64,000 bases of DNA from Lachnospiraceae bacterium (GCA_003543235.1 DPJA01000039.1:62001-126000), one strand, 5' to 3'. Counted from the first letter of the stretch, positions 8,320 through 17,907 are shown. Program-made: numbers and translations. The notes: generated by a model from the sequence alone, not told the origin.

Positions 8320-9309
8320 TTAATTGCTGTATTTAATCACTATCATTTCTGTAGCTAAATCGTCTTTTATCTTTCCCGTTTTAATTCCTATATCTGCCTC
8401 AAGGCAGTCTTTCATTGCATTTTTCAGTGATTCCACCGTAAAATTTTTCCCTTGTGCTATGCACTTTCTCGCAACAAAATCCTTCTGCCCCAATGTTCCT
8501 GCAATATTCGTCTGTGGTGTACCACTCTCAAGCAATACCCTGCATTGCAGCATAAGCCTAAACTGTCTGGTTATCATGGTAAGTATCATCATAGGTGCAT
8601 CCTTTGCCATAAGCATACCACGATAAATTTCTACCGCCCTGTCCGTCTTTCTCTGCCCAATGGCATCCACTAAATCAAACACCTTTGCCTCCAGACTTCT
8701 TGTGCATATTTCATCAATATCCTGTGCAGAAACCACACCACCCTCGCCCTTGTATGCAGCCAGCTTGCCTAACTCACTTTCAGCATTTTCCATACCACTT
8801 CCTATGCACCCAAAAAAATAAACTGCTGTTTTAATGTCAATGTCTATTCCACTTCGCTTAAGCTGTTTTTGCACCCATGTAATAAGCTCTTTTTCATCAG
8901 GTGTTTTAAATTCAATTCCACGCCCTGCCTTTGCTGCCGCTTTGTATAATCTTCCCCTTTTGTCAACCTCATCTTCTATAAAAACAAGGCAAGTGCTTTG
9001 AGGTATTGTTTCTATATAGTCTGCCATTTTTTCACTATCATTTTTTCGCCCTGTCTTAAAAAGCTTACTATCCTTAACAAGTATCAGCCTTTTTTCGGCA
9101 AAAAACGGCATAGTTTCGGCAGCATCAATAATGTTGTTAACATCAATTTCTCCATTAAAAATACTTATGTTCATATCTCCCGAAAGACTGTCTGTAAAGG
9201 TCTGTTTAAGCCTGTTTTCATACTGCTTTTTAAGATATTGCTCGCCGCCATAAAAAATATAGCACTGGCTTAAATTTCCTGTTTTTATTTCGTCCCATAG
9301 CTTTTTCAT
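8320..9309 (-). CDS. holA: DNA polymerase III subunit delta
   Basis: 329 residues, the clamp-loader subunit that opens the beta sliding clamp. The N-terminus (MKKLWDEIKTGNLSQCYIFYGGEQYLKKQY) carries the degenerate nucleotide-binding region of the family, and the C-terminal helical collar domain includes KDAPMMILTMITRQFRLMLQ. It starts three bases after the comEC stop, so the two are co-transcribed; comEC-holA is a common Firmicute neighbourhood. It is the last gene of a six-gene run. No clear terminator follows. Confidence 0.95.
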   Translation of the reverse strand: MKKLWDEIKTGNLSQCYIFYGGEQYLKKQYENRLKQTFTDSLSGDMNISIFNGEIDVNNIIDAAETMPFFAEKRLILVKDSKLFKTGRKNDSEKMADYIETIPQSTCLVFIEDEVDKRGRLYKAAAKAGRGIEFKTPDEKELITWVQKQLKRSGIDIDIKTAVYFFGCIGSGMENAESELGKLAAYKGEGGVVSAQDIDEICTRSLEAKVFDLVDAIGQRKTDRAVEIYRGMLMAKDAPMMILTMITRQFRLMLQCRVLLESGTPQTNIAGTLGQKDFVARKCIAQGKNFTVESLKNAMKDCLEADIGIKTGKIKDDLATEMIVIKYSN

Positions 9310-9312
9310 TTC

Positions 9313-11616
9313 TTACCTCTGCTTCATAGTTTTTAAATTCATATTTTTCCCATCAGTTGTAATGGTAATGCACCCGTCATTTGGTGTTGTATATATTGTT
9401 GCATTGGTGTCTTCAATTCTTTTAACTGCCTCTGGATTAGGATGACCATAGTTATTGTTTTTTCCGCAGGATATAACGGCTGTTTTTGCTCCAACTGCTT
9501 CTAAAAATTTTCCCGTAGAGGAATTTCTAGACCCATGGTGTGCCACCTTCAACACGTCTGCACTTATATCTGCTCCGCCTAACATAATCAACATTTCATC
9601 CTGAGCCTCAGCATCACCTGTAAACAATATAGATTTTTCACCTACACACAACTTTAACACAAGAGAGCCATGATTGTCATTATCGTCATCAATTATTTTC
9701 TGGTCATATGGATATACACATTCCATTGTTGTCTGCTCATTTATCTTTGCATCTTCACCTGCACCAATATAATTTATCTTTGTTCCAGACCTGTTTGCAA
9801 GGAGTTTTATAAATTCATAAAGACCGTCATCTGCCCAATCATACTTTGACATATAAACATTTTCCACCTGGTAAAAAGCTATTAGCTCTGCACACCCCAT
9901 GGCGTGGTCAGTATCCATGTGGGTAATAAACACACCATCAACTGTTGCTATGCCCTTACTTTCAAGGTACGGTATTATATCTGTTTTTCCTGTATTATTT
10001 CCAAAAACTGTTTGAGTTTCACCGCCGCCATCTATTACATAAGTTTTGTTGTCGTAGGTATGTATCACGGCACAGTCACCCTGACCAATATCTATAAATG
10101 CAACCTCTGTGTTTTTTGTTATAAGCCTGTTGCCTATTATAAGAAATAACAATACCATAAGGTTAATTCCAAAAGCAATCTTCTTACCTTTAAACCGCCA
10201 AAAGAATATTATCAAAATTAAGGTATAGTAAAACACAATGCAAACCAAGGGCGGTCTTCCCGTAAGCACTGTTGAAAAAGGCAATGACGTAAAAAATATA
10301 CACACACCCTCGTATATCTTCAGTATAACAAATACCGTTCCACCCAAAAACGTGGCTCCTTGTATCCATACCAACCCAATTAGCCCGGAAATCATGGCAC
10401 AGCCCACAAGTATACCTATAAGAGGAAGAACAATAAGATTTGCAAAGCATCCATAAAGCGGAAGTCTGTAAAAATGCCACGCTACTATGGGAAAGGAAAC
10501 AATATTAACCACTGCTCCTATTTTAAAACTGTAAATGAGCTTTTGTTTAAAGGTGTATCCGCCCATTATAAATTTGCCTGCCAAAATAAGTCCGCCTACT
10601 GTAACAAAGCTAAGCTGAAAACTCACATCCCACAATTGATATGGATTTATTGCCAAAATAATTATTGCCGCCAAGCCAAGGGAATTAAATATATCCTTAT
10701 CCCGATAAATAATGTTTCCAAACAAAATTATTTCCATCATTATTACTGCCCTTACAACAGCAGGTTTTTCACCAGCAAACACCGCATATCCTAGAAGTAT
10801 CACCATAACCACTGCCGAGGCAATCCGTTTATTTATACCAACGCACTTCCGCAGTATCCATAGCAGCAAAAATGCTAATATACCCGTATGCAAGCCCGAT
10901 ACTGCTAAAATATGCGAAATGCCCGTATTGCTGTAAAGACCTCTTATATCATCCTCCAAACCCGAAGTATCACCCGTTACCATTGCTTTCACAAGCCCAG
11001 CTTCAGATGGAGGAAATATGCTATCATAAACAGCATTAATTTTTTGTCTAAAATCAGCTATACTATCATATATCGCCCTATGGCTTTCGCCATATTTTGT
11101 TACTTTTTCACCAACCATTTGGTAGTTTATACCCATTGCATTTGCATATGCACGCTGATTAAAACCTCCTGGATTATTAGGTGTTTGTGGAACACTTATA
11201 TTTCCTCGTACTGCAATTAAATCACCTTGGTTAACCAATACTCCATGGTTTAAAAGCACCTGTATTTTGTATTTTTCATTATCTAATTTTCCGTCAAAGT
11301 AAATCTCGTCGGTTTTTAATATCACTATCTGCCTATTGGTTTTTGTAATATTTGTACTTTCAACAACACCACGCACCCCAGCTATTCCATCGTAATATGG
11401 CAAATTTATATTTGCTTTTAATAATGACAAACCGCCCATTAATATAAAAATAGGCAATGCAAGGACAAAATTTGTTTTAAATCTTTGTTTTTGAACTATT
11501 AAATAATAGATAATACATACCAAAAAAAGAGCGGTATATCCCCTAAAAGGAATATACCGTCCAAAAATTATGCCTGCTATAAATAACAACGCACCATGTA
11601 ATAAAGGTCGCTTCAT
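9313..11616 (-). CDS. comEC: DNA internalisation competence protein ComEC/Rec2
   Basis: 767 residues. An N-terminal region with transmembrane helices and an OB-like domain (about 1-170) is followed by the multi-helix Competence domain (about 200-480, with ISHILAVSGLHTGIL) and a C-terminal metallo-beta-lactamase-like domain (about 500-760, FIDIGQGDCAVI, THMDTDHAMG, HHGSRNSS). ComEC is the inner-membrane channel for incoming single-stranded DNA. Full length with metal ligands present, so probably functional. A comEA-like gene heads the same operon, so two uptake parts are present here; no other late competence genes are in the window. Confidence 0.95.
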   Translation of the reverse strand: MKRPLLHGALLFIAGIIFGRYIPFRGYTALFLVCIIYYLIVQKQRFKTNFVLALPIFILMGGLSLLKANINLPYYDGIAGVRGVVESTNITKTNRQIVILKTDEIYFDGKLDNEKYKIQVLLNHGVLVNQGDLIAVRGNISVPQTPNNPGGFNQRAYANAMGINYQMVGEKVTKYGESHRAIYDSIADFRQKINAVYDSIFPPSEAGLVKAMVTGDTSGLEDDIRGLYSNTGISHILAVSGLHTGILAFLLLWILRKCVGINKRIASAVVMVILLGYAVFAGEKPAVVRAVIMMEIILFGNIIYRDKDIFNSLGLAAIIILAINPYQLWDVSFQLSFVTVGGLILAGKFIMGGYTFKQKLIYSFKIGAVVNIVSFPIVAWHFYRLPLYGCFANLIVLPLIGILVGCAMISGLIGLVWIQGATFLGGTVFVILKIYEGVCIFFTSLPFSTVLTGRPPLVCIVFYYTLILIIFFWRFKGKKIAFGINLMVLLFLIIGNRLITKNTEVAFIDIGQGDCAVIHTYDNKTYVIDGGGETQTVFGNNTGKTDIIPYLESKGIATVDGVFITHMDTDHAMGCAELIAFYQVENVYMSKYDWADDGLYEFIKLLANRSGTKINYIGAGEDAKINEQTTMECVYPYDQKIIDDDNDNHGSLVLKLCVGEKSILFTGDAEAQDEMLIMLGGADISADVLKVAHHGSRNSSTGKFLEAVGAKTAVISCGKNNNYGHPNPEAVKRIEDTNATIYTTPNDGCITITTDGKNMNLKTMKQR

Positions 11617-11627
11617 ATAATCACCTA

Positions 11628-12572
11628 TTATTGTAAATCATATGGTTCAAATGGCTTTCCAAACTCCAAGTGCCCTTTAAATTCATCTTGTTTTTCGCCT
11701 TCAATAAGGAACTGAACTTTTTCTATGCTTCCAAGTTCCGCTAAAGAATTCACTATGGAATATACCGTAAGTGTTTCACCTGTTGAACCGCCACTGTGTT
11801 TGGTTACAAAATCTTGGCTAAGGTCCACATAACATATTCCGTCTGCCGTTTGAACATTGCATATTTTTGTTTCAGGTGGCACGGTTGCTATGTGTCCTTC
11901 CTCTTTTGGCCCTATTATAAGCTGTTCCAATATATATTTTTCAATAGGCTGGTTTGGATTTACCTCTACCCTGCGTTCCTCTATTACAAGTGCTGTTGCA
12001 TCTTCATTTGCAAAATACAGTTTCAGCAATCTGGTAGAATTTGTTGGCTCAGCCTCAATTTGTGCATTAACAACAAGGTTATCTCTGTTCATAAGTCCAA
12101 AAGCTTCACCATTGGTTTTAGTAAGTGGTACTCCCTCAACCAAAATTTCGACATCGTCTACAAAATAAAAGCCTGTAAATGTCCACACAAGTGCTGCTCT
12201 GCAAAACATTTCATCGCCTGTTTTCATATCACCATAGTTTTTTGACACATTTATGGTTACTGTTTTGTCGTTAAGCTCAACATCAAGTATTTCAAGGTTT
12301 TGTGGTATAGCAGAAGTCAATGTTTCACTTTTAGGCTGAGTTCTAAGCTCCAAAATCGTATTGTTTAACATTTCTAAAAATGTTTTGCCGCCTATCTCAC
12401 GCTGTTCTGTTTTAAGTGTATCACTTTCTTTTTCTACATAATATATATCCTGTTCTAAATTAATTTGTTCACCATCAGTCTTTTCATCCTCCACCTTTTT
12501 GGTGGCCATTGCAAAAACAATACCAAAAATAATTAATACAAGAAGTATATATACATAATTACCTTTTTTCAT
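11628..12572 (-). CDS. GerMN-domain membrane-anchored protein
   Basis: 314 residues. An N-terminal transmembrane helix (about 6-24, no lipobox cysteine) is followed by two GerMN domains (about residues 60-160 and 185-305; the second has the typical CNVQTADGICYVDLSQDF pattern). GerMN domains occur in GerM, a sporulation and germination protein. It is found outside the cytoplasmic membrane by topology. It follows the sensor kinase by 16 bases and precedes comEC by 11 bases. Its place in a two-component operon suggests envelope or sporulation linkage, but function is unknown. Confidence 0.75.
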   Translation of the reverse strand: MKKGNYVYILLVLIIFGIVFAMATKKVEDEKTDGEQINLEQDIYYVEKESDTLKTEQREIGGKTFLEMLNNTILELRTQPKSETLTSAIPQNLEILDVELNDKTVTINVSKNYGDMKTGDEMFCRAALVWTFTGFYFVDDVEILVEGVPLTKTNGEAFGLMNRDNLVVNAQIEAEPTNSTRLLKLYFANEDATALVIEERRVEVNPNQPIEKYILEQLIIGPKEEGHIATVPPETKICNVQTADGICYVDLSQDFVTKHSGGSTGETLTVYSIVNSLAELGSIEKVQFLIEGEKQDEFKGHLEFGKPFEPYDLQ

Positions 12573-12588
12573 AGTATCACCTCATTTT

Positions 12589-14007
12589 TTAGCTATGTAT
12601 AAGTGGTATTCTTACCACAAATGTAGTTCCCTCATTTTCACGGCTAGATACCCTTATACTTCCATCGTGCATAAGCACTGTAGAATGAGTTATGGAAAGA
12701 CCAAGACCTGTTCCTCCCGTTTCTCTATCACGTGTTTTATCAATTCTATAAAAACGTTCAAATATTTTTCCTAATTCCTCCTCAGCCATGCCAACACCTG
12801 TATCACTTACAGTAATAAAAGCATTTTGATGGTCACAGTCCAGTACCACCTTAACCTCTCCGCCTTCATCTGTGTATTTAATGGCGTTTTCAATAAGGTT
12901 GGATACCGCAAGAGTAAGCTTTGTTGCATCAATATCTGCTAACACCTCTTGAATAAGTTCACAACTTAAATTGATATTTTTATGTACAGCCAGCGGATTA
13001 AGCCTTTTTACAATATCAATTACCAAATTATTAAGATTTTGCTGTTTAAAGTTAACAGGCACTTCCTTCTGGTCAAGGCGAACAAGGGTTAGCAGGTCAT
13101 TTATCACCTCCGTCATACGGTCTACTTCATTATTTATATCTTGTAAAAACTCTATATACATTTCTTTTGGTGCTTCGCCATTTAACAAAATTGACTCGCT
13201 TAAAACCTTAATAGAGCTAAGGGGCGTTTTAAGCTCGTGGCTAACATTACTAACAAACTGCTGCCGTGAAATATCCACCTGCTGCAATTTTTCTGCCATA
13301 TTATTTACAGCCACACCAACCTCCATAATCTCGTTTCTAGACATGGTTGCCACCGGAACTCGTTGGTCTAAATGCCCATCTGCCATTTTTTGAATAACCT
13401 TTGCCATTTTCTCCAAAGGCTCTGTTATCATCTGGGAAAAAACAAATACAATTGCAATCACCACAAACATAATGCCTGGGGTCATTATATATATCTGTTT
13501 TTTAATTGCCTCCATTTTTATGGTGATTTCTGTTGGCATATCGGCAATAAGTACAGCACCCACATTTTTTCCATCATCATTTACAATAGACGCCACAGCA
13601 TAAATGCTTCCGTTTGGCTGTTCCTGTGCAATGTCCTTGTTGCTCAGTGCCTCTATAATTTCTGGTATTAGGTAGGTTTTATTCATTTCAGTGTTGTTAG
13701 AATCGTTAACAACAGTACCCATTGCATCTATAACCAGTACCCTAAAGCCACCTTGCATACTTGTTTGCTCAATGTCCTTGCTAAACTCTCCATCCTTTTC
13801 TTTGTCAAACATATAGTTGGAAATCACAATATGTCCCGAAAGAATGTTGGCTTGATTTAAAAGTTCTTTTTTTCTTTCTTCAATATAGTATTTCTGTGTT
13901 GTTTTAAGCACCACATTGCTTAGAAGAAGCAACGGAATAATGCCAATGCACACATATGTAACCAACAAAAGCCACCTTATACCATTGCGACGTCTTTTTT
14001 TATCCAA
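12589..14007 (-). CDS. Sensor histidine kinase (WalK/PhoR-like class)
   Basis: 472 residues. A transmembrane helix near the start, an extracytoplasmic sensor region of about 130 residues, a second helix, HAMP, HisKA with the phospho-acceptor VSHELKTPLSS, and HATPase_c with NLIENAIKYT, DTGVGM and GTGLGLSI. The frame stays open 15 codons further upstream, but that would run 53 bases into the response regulator gene. A TTG at 14007, eight bases inside the regulator's end and preceded by GGGGAG, gives a normal basic N-terminus (DKKRRRNG then helix) and is preferred. It partners the overlapping regulator; signal unknown. Confidence 0.88.
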   Translation of the reverse strand: MDKKRRRNGIRWLLLVTYVCIGIIPLLLLSNVVLKTTQKYYIEERKKELLNQANILSGHIVISNYMFDKEKDGEFSKDIEQTSMQGGFRVLVIDAMGTVVNDSNNTEMNKTYLIPEIIEALSNKDIAQEQPNGSIYAVASIVNDDGKNVGAVLIADMPTEITIKMEAIKKQIYIMTPGIMFVVIAIVFVFSQMITEPLEKMAKVIQKMADGHLDQRVPVATMSRNEIMEVGVAVNNMAEKLQQVDISRQQFVSNVSHELKTPLSSIKVLSESILLNGEAPKEMYIEFLQDINNEVDRMTEVINDLLTLVRLDQKEVPVNFKQQNLNNLVIDIVKRLNPLAVHKNINLSCELIQEVLADIDATKLTLAVSNLIENAIKYTDEGGEVKVVLDCDHQNAFITVSDTGVGMAEEELGKIFERFYRIDKTRDRETGGTGLGLSITHSTVLMHDGSIRVSSRENEGTTFVVRIPLIHS

Positions 14008-14692
14008 AGTAATATCCCACTCCCCACTTAGTAAAAATGTACCTCGGATCACTTGGTTTTGCTTCTATTTTCTCTCTAAGCCTACGCACGTGTACATCAA
14101 CAGTACGTGCATCCCCTGGGTATTCATATCCCCAAACCATATCCAACAGATTATCTCTGCTGTAAACCTTTCCGGGATTTTCCATAAAAAGCTCTAGTAG
14201 GTCAAATTCCTTTGCCGTAAGGTTTGCTTCTTTGCCTTCAATAAACACACGTCTGCTGTCAAACTCCAGCCTTAAGCCTCTAAATTCCAAAACATTTTTC
14301 TTAACAGGTTCTTTAACCTCAATTTTTCGCACACTTCTTCTTAAAATTGCTTTTATACGTGCTTTAAGCTCCAAAATGTTAAACGGCTTAACAATGTAGT
14401 CATCAGCCCCATACTCAAGCCCCATAATTTTGTCCATATCCTCGCCTTTTGCTGTTACCATTATAATAGGTACCTGAGAGAACTCTCTTGTCTGCTGACA
14501 AACCTCAAGCCCGTCCATTTTAGGCAACATAACATCCAAAACCACAAGGTCAAACTCCTGACTTTTTATTAAATTAAGAGCGTCCTCGCCATCGTAAGCA
14601 GCAGTAACTTCCATGCTATCTTGTTCCAAGCTGAATTTTATTCCCTTAACTATTAATTTTTCATCATCTACAACAAGTATTTTATATCCCAA
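14000..14692 (-). CDS. OmpR/PhoB-family response regulator
   Basis: 230 residues. Receiver domain (1-120) with VVDDE acidic pair, phospho-acceptor aspartate in VLDVMLP and the conserved lysine in VKPFN. Winged-helix DNA-binding domain from about 135 with the typical GDARTVDVHVRRLREK recognition region. The start is TTG, eight bases after GGAGG. It overlaps the kinase gene start by eight bases, implying translational coupling. Targets unknown; operon neighbours are GerMN and competence genes. Confidence 0.93.
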   Translation of the reverse strand: MGYKILVVDDEKLIVKGIKFSLEQDSMEVTAAYDGEDALNLIKSQEFDLVVLDVMLPKMDGLEVCQQTREFSQVPIIMVTAKGEDMDKIMGLEYGADDYIVKPFNILELKARIKAILRRSVRKIEVKEPVKKNVLEFRGLRLEFDSRRVFIEGKEANLTAKEFDLLELFMENPGKVYSRDNLLDMVWGYEYPGDARTVDVHVRRLREKIEAKPSDPRYIFTKWGVGYYFG

Positions 14693-14706
14693 CTTAATAT
14701 CCTCCT

Positions 14707-15102
14707 CTAGCTAGCGTTTAACGATACTATAACTCTATCCTTAAACTTTTCATAGGTTTTTTCACCTATTCCATATACATTCATCAGTTCGTCAGTTTTG
14801 GCAAAGCCACCATGCTGTGTTCTATACTCTATGATTTTGTCTGCCATCACCTCACCAATGCCCGATATGGTCATTAGCTCTTCTTTTGTAGCAGTATTTA
14901 TATTTATCAAATTTTCTAAATACATTGAAGTTTCAAACTTTTCTGCAATATCAACATTATTGTAATATTTTTCTGGATTTTGTATAAACTGTACTTTATT
15001 CGGCTGTCTGTAAGTAGAATACCATAAACCGCAGCCTATAACCAGAGCAGAAATTATTAAATATTTATTTATTTTGTTTGTAAAACTTAACTTATATTCC
15101 AT
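14707..15102 (-). CDS. ComEA-like helix-hairpin-helix protein, minimal form
   Basis: 131 residues. One N-terminal transmembrane helix (about 14-30) and a C-terminal double helix-hairpin-helix domain (about 66-128, ININTATKEELMTISGIGEVMADKIIEY). ComEA uses this domain to bind transforming DNA outside the membrane. Usual Firmicute ComEA also has an SLBB domain in the linker; here the linker is only about 35 residues, so SLBB is missing. First gene of the operon that ends with comEC and holA. The ATG is 13 bases from the nearest AGAGG, longer than usual. Confidence 0.82.
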   Translation of the reverse strand: MEYKLSFTNKINKYLIISALVIGCGLWYSTYRQPNKVQFIQNPEKYYNNVDIAEKFETSMYLENLININTATKEELMTISGIGEVMADKIIEYRTQHGGFAKTDELMNVYGIGEKTYEKFKDRVIVSLNAS

Positions 15103-15206
15103 ATTAAGATTAAAACCTCTTTAAGATATTTTTTTGTTTTATAAACTCCAATTTTCTGATACAATATTATAACATAAATATACAAAAAAATATATAGGAG
15201 ATAAAA

Positions 15207-16565
15207 ATGAAAAAGCCATTAATTACACTTTTAGCACTAATAATTTCAGCTTCTCAACTAATAACGGTTAATGCCGCTTATATACCTCAAAACATACAAC
15301 AACAGGCAGATGCTTTGCACTTGGATGCTCAAAGTGCAATACTTATAGACGCAACAACTGGTGATGTTTTGTATGGAAAAGATATTGACAAAGCCCAATA
15401 TCCAGCTAGCATAACTAAACTAATGACCGTACTTTTGGCACTGGAGCATGGTGATTTGGACGAAACAATTCACTTTTCCAAGGATGCCATTTTCAGCATA
15501 GAACCTGGAAGCAGCAACATAGCCATAGATGCTGACGAGGAAATAACCATGCGACAAGGTCTTTATGCAATCCTGCTTCAGTCTGCCAACGAGGTTTCAA
15601 ACGGCGTTGCTGAACACATAGACGGAACAATGGACGACTTTGCTAAGCACATGACCTCACGTGCAAAAGAACTTGGCTGCACCAACACAAGCTTTGTTAA
15701 CGCTAACGGTCTGCATAACGAAAATCACTATACATCTGCCCACGATATGGCCCTTATTGCAAAGGAGCTTTTGAAATTTGATTTTTTTAAAGAACTTATG
15801 CTAACCACATATTACGAAATACCGCCTACAAATAAACAGACCGAAACCCGATACCTTTACGGACAAAATCAGCTTATAAAATCCAGCTCCATATTTTATT
15901 ATGAGAACTGCATAGGCGGAAAAACAGGCTTTACCAATGAGGCTGGAAACACCATTGTGGCGTATGCCAAAAAAGGCGACACAACACTTATATCCGTTGT
16001 GCTTAAATCCACAGGATATGGGGAATATTATGATACTATTGCTCTTTTTGATTTTGGATTTGAAAATTTTGAAACAAAAAACCTTGCAAAAAAAGGAGAT
16101 ATATGTAACACTGTTAATGTAACCAAGAAAACGCAAATAGGCAGTAATGACTTGGGAACAATTAATGCAGTTTATAAAGACAATGTTGCTGTTAGCTTGC
16201 CAAAGGGTTTTGCAATTGACAATGTAACAACATCAGAAAACTTGCCCAAAACTCTTGAAGCTCCCGTAACAATAGGTCAAGACTTAGGTACTGCAACCTT
16301 TGCAATAAATGGAGAAGAAATAGCCTCTGCAAATATTGTTTCAGAAAATCAGTTGCCGCCCCTAACTGACACTGGGTCTGTAAACGCCAACGCTCTACAA
16401 AGTAATACAACAAAACCAATAAGCATTCGTTTTATTGTTGCTTTTCTTGGAGCAATAGTAGTTATGCTTGGTGTAGCCCGTTTTTCTTTAAACAAAATAA
16501 GATACACACGAAAAAAAAGAATACGTAAAGCACGTATAAGCAAGCTTCGGGACACTATAAAATAA
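15207..16565 (+). CDS. D-alanyl-D-alanine carboxypeptidase (DacF/PBP5-like)
   Basis: 452 residues. Signal peptide (1-23), peptidase S11 domain with nucleophile SITK (S68, K71), SANEVSNG as the SxN motif and KTG in GGKTGFT, then a C-terminal PBP5-associated domain and a C-terminal transmembrane helix (about 410-430) with a basic tail. It trims the terminal D-Ala of peptidoglycan pentapeptides on the outer face of the membrane. AGGAG precedes the ATG and an extended -10 TGATACAAT lies at 15157-15165. Divergent from the comEA-like operon. Sporulation (DacF) versus vegetative (DacA) role cannot be decided. Confidence 0.92.
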   Translation: MKKPLITLLALIISASQLITVNAAYIPQNIQQQADALHLDAQSAILIDATTGDVLYGKDIDKAQYPASITKLMTVLLALEHGDLDETIHFSKDAIFSIEPGSSNIAIDADEEITMRQGLYAILLQSANEVSNGVAEHIDGTMDDFAKHMTSRAKELGCTNTSFVNANGLHNENHYTSAHDMALIAKELLKFDFFKELMLTTYYEIPPTNKQTETRYLYGQNQLIKSSSIFYYENCIGGKTGFTNEAGNTIVAYAKKGDTTLISVVLKSTGYGEYYDTIALFDFGFENFETKNLAKKGDICNTVNVTKKTQIGSNDLGTINAVYKDNVAVSLPKGFAIDNVTTSENLPKTLEAPVTIGQDLGTATFAINGEEIASANIVSENQLPPLTDTGSVNANALQSNTTKPISIRFIVAFLGAIVVMLGVARFSLNKIRYTRKKRIRKARISKLRDTIK

Positions 16566-16580
16566 TCTTTAATTAATTAA

Positions 16581-16597
16581 ATGTGATAAACTCACAT
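16581..16597. promoter_or_regulatory. Crp/Fnr-like inverted repeat upstream of thioredoxin gene
   Basis: ATGTGA, five bases, TCACAT. The arms match the classic TGTGA/TCACA half-sites but the spacer is five rather than six bases. It lies about 75 bases before trxA. A Crp-family regulator is encoded about 4 kb away, but that gene has a different palindrome of its own. Confidence 0.35.
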
Positions 16598-16669
16598 ACA
16601 AATAGGCCTATTAAAAGTATAATAGCCTCATAACAATAATTAGTGTTTTATATTAAAGGAGGATTTATC

Positions 16670-16981
16670 ATGTCAACTTTAAATATTAACGATGAAAATT
16701 TTCAAAAAGAAGTAATGGAAAGTGAAAAACCTGTATTATTAGATTTTTGGGCACCATGGTGTGGTCCTTGTCGCATGGTTTCACCTGTTATAGATGAAGT
16801 AGCTGGGGAAATTAAAGGTGTTAAGGTTGTTAAAATAAATGTGGATGAACAGCCAGCTATTGCAGGCAAGTTTGGCGTAATGAGCATCCCTACTCTCGTG
16901 GTTATAAAAAATGGTAAGGTTGTAGATTCATCTGTAGGTGTTAAACCAAAAGAACATATTATAAAGATGTTAGAAAAATAA
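16670..16981 (+). CDS. trxA: Thioredoxin
   Basis: 103 residues, cytoplasmic disulfide reductant. Canonical active site WCGPC (C31, C34) and the cis-proline region MSIPTLVV. The frame is open nine codons further upstream, but AAAGGAGG sits directly before the ATG at 16670, giving the normal MSTLNIND start. It is convergent with a thioredoxin-reductase-like gene, sharing a bidirectional terminator; the two products probably work together. Confidence 0.96.
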   Translation: MSTLNINDENFQKEVMESEKPVLLDFWAPWCGPCRMVSPVIDEVAGEIKGVKVVKINVDEQPAIAGKFGVMSIPTLVVIKNGKVVDSSVGVKPKEHIIKMLEK

Positions 16982-17013
16982 ATATAATTATTTTTAAGCT
17001 TAAATATTATTAA

Positions 17014-17045
17014 AAAACCTTATCTCAATTTAGAGATAAGGTTTT
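17014..17045. terminator. Bidirectional terminator between trxA and the reductase-like gene
   Basis: A 13-base-pair stem (17014-17026 with 17033-17045), six-base loop, A-run on one side and T-run on the other, so it can serve both convergent genes. Confidence 0.88.
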
Positions 17046-17052
17046 TGTTAAT

Positions 17053-17907
17053 TTATCCTCGAATAAACTTTACTGCCGATGTTGCAGCAATTGCTCCATC
17101 ACTTACAGCCTTTGAAATTTGCAGCAATCCTCCAACGCAATCCCCAGCGGCATACAGCCCTGGTACATTTGTCGCCATTTTGTTGTCAACAATAATTTTG
17201 TTTCCTTCTGTTTCTGCACCAACTTTACGAGCAAGGTCGGCACTGCCAGCAACGCCCATTGCAACAAACACGCCTTCAACAGGATGTTCCGCTCCATCCT
17301 CAAATACTATGCTTTCAACCTTTTCTTTTCCCTTGATTTCCGATATTTTTGCAGTTTCAACCTTCACGCCCTCAGGCACGTCTACCTCCATGCCCTTTCC
17401 ATCGGTAACTATTGTAACGCCCTGTGCCACTGACAATAACTCTTTTGCCTCATGCACTGCATATTCTCCGTTACCTAAAACTGCCAATTCCTTTCCACGG
17501 AAAAAGAAACCATCACATACAGCACAATAGCTAACGCCCTTGCCCTCAAAATCCTTTATTCCCTTTATTTTAGGCACAGCCCTTGATGAGCCTGTTGCAA
17601 GTATAACGCCATCTGCAGTATAACTATTATTTATGGTGGTTACAGTAAGTTTTTCGCCAAAGCTAAGACCTACTACCTCGTCCTCTATAACTTCAATGCC
17701 AAGACTTTTTGCCTGCTTTATTCCATTTTCAAAAAGCTCCTGCCCAGTGGTTCCCTTCTCAAAACCATAGTAATTGTCTATCTTATGTGCCTTTTTAAGA
17801 GATGTTTCCCCTCCGCCTATAATCATAGTGTCCATTCCTGCCCTTGCTGCATATATGCCAGCAGATATTCCTGCAGGTCCACACCCAACCACAATAATTT
17901 TTGCCAT
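17053..17907 (-). CDS. Thioredoxin-reductase-like flavoprotein with atypical nucleotide site
   Basis: 284 residues, about 25 shorter than usual TrxB. FAD-binding GCGPAG at 8-13, redox-active CAVC at 128-131 and the second FAD motif GLYAAGDCVGG near the C-terminus are present. In the pyridine-nucleotide domain the glycine loop is GNGEYA (145-150), but the HRRxxxR segment that binds the NADPH 2'-phosphate is replaced by VTDGKGMEV (167-175). It may therefore use NADH or, like clostridial ferredoxin-dependent flavin thioredoxin reductases, another donor. Convergent with trxA. GGAGG precedes the ATG. Confidence 0.85.
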   Translation of the reverse strand: MAKIIVVGCGPAGISAGIYAARAGMDTMIIGGGETSLKKAHKIDNYYGFEKGTTGQELFENGIKQAKSLGIEVIEDEVVGLSFGEKLTVTTINNSYTADGVILATGSSRAVPKIKGIKDFEGKGVSYCAVCDGFFFRGKELAVLGNGEYAVHEAKELLSVAQGVTIVTDGKGMEVDVPEGVKVETAKISEIKGKEKVESIVFEDGAEHPVEGVFVAMGVAGSADLARKVGAETEGNKIIVDNKMATNVPGLYAAGDCVGGLLQISKAVSDGAIAATSAVKFIRG

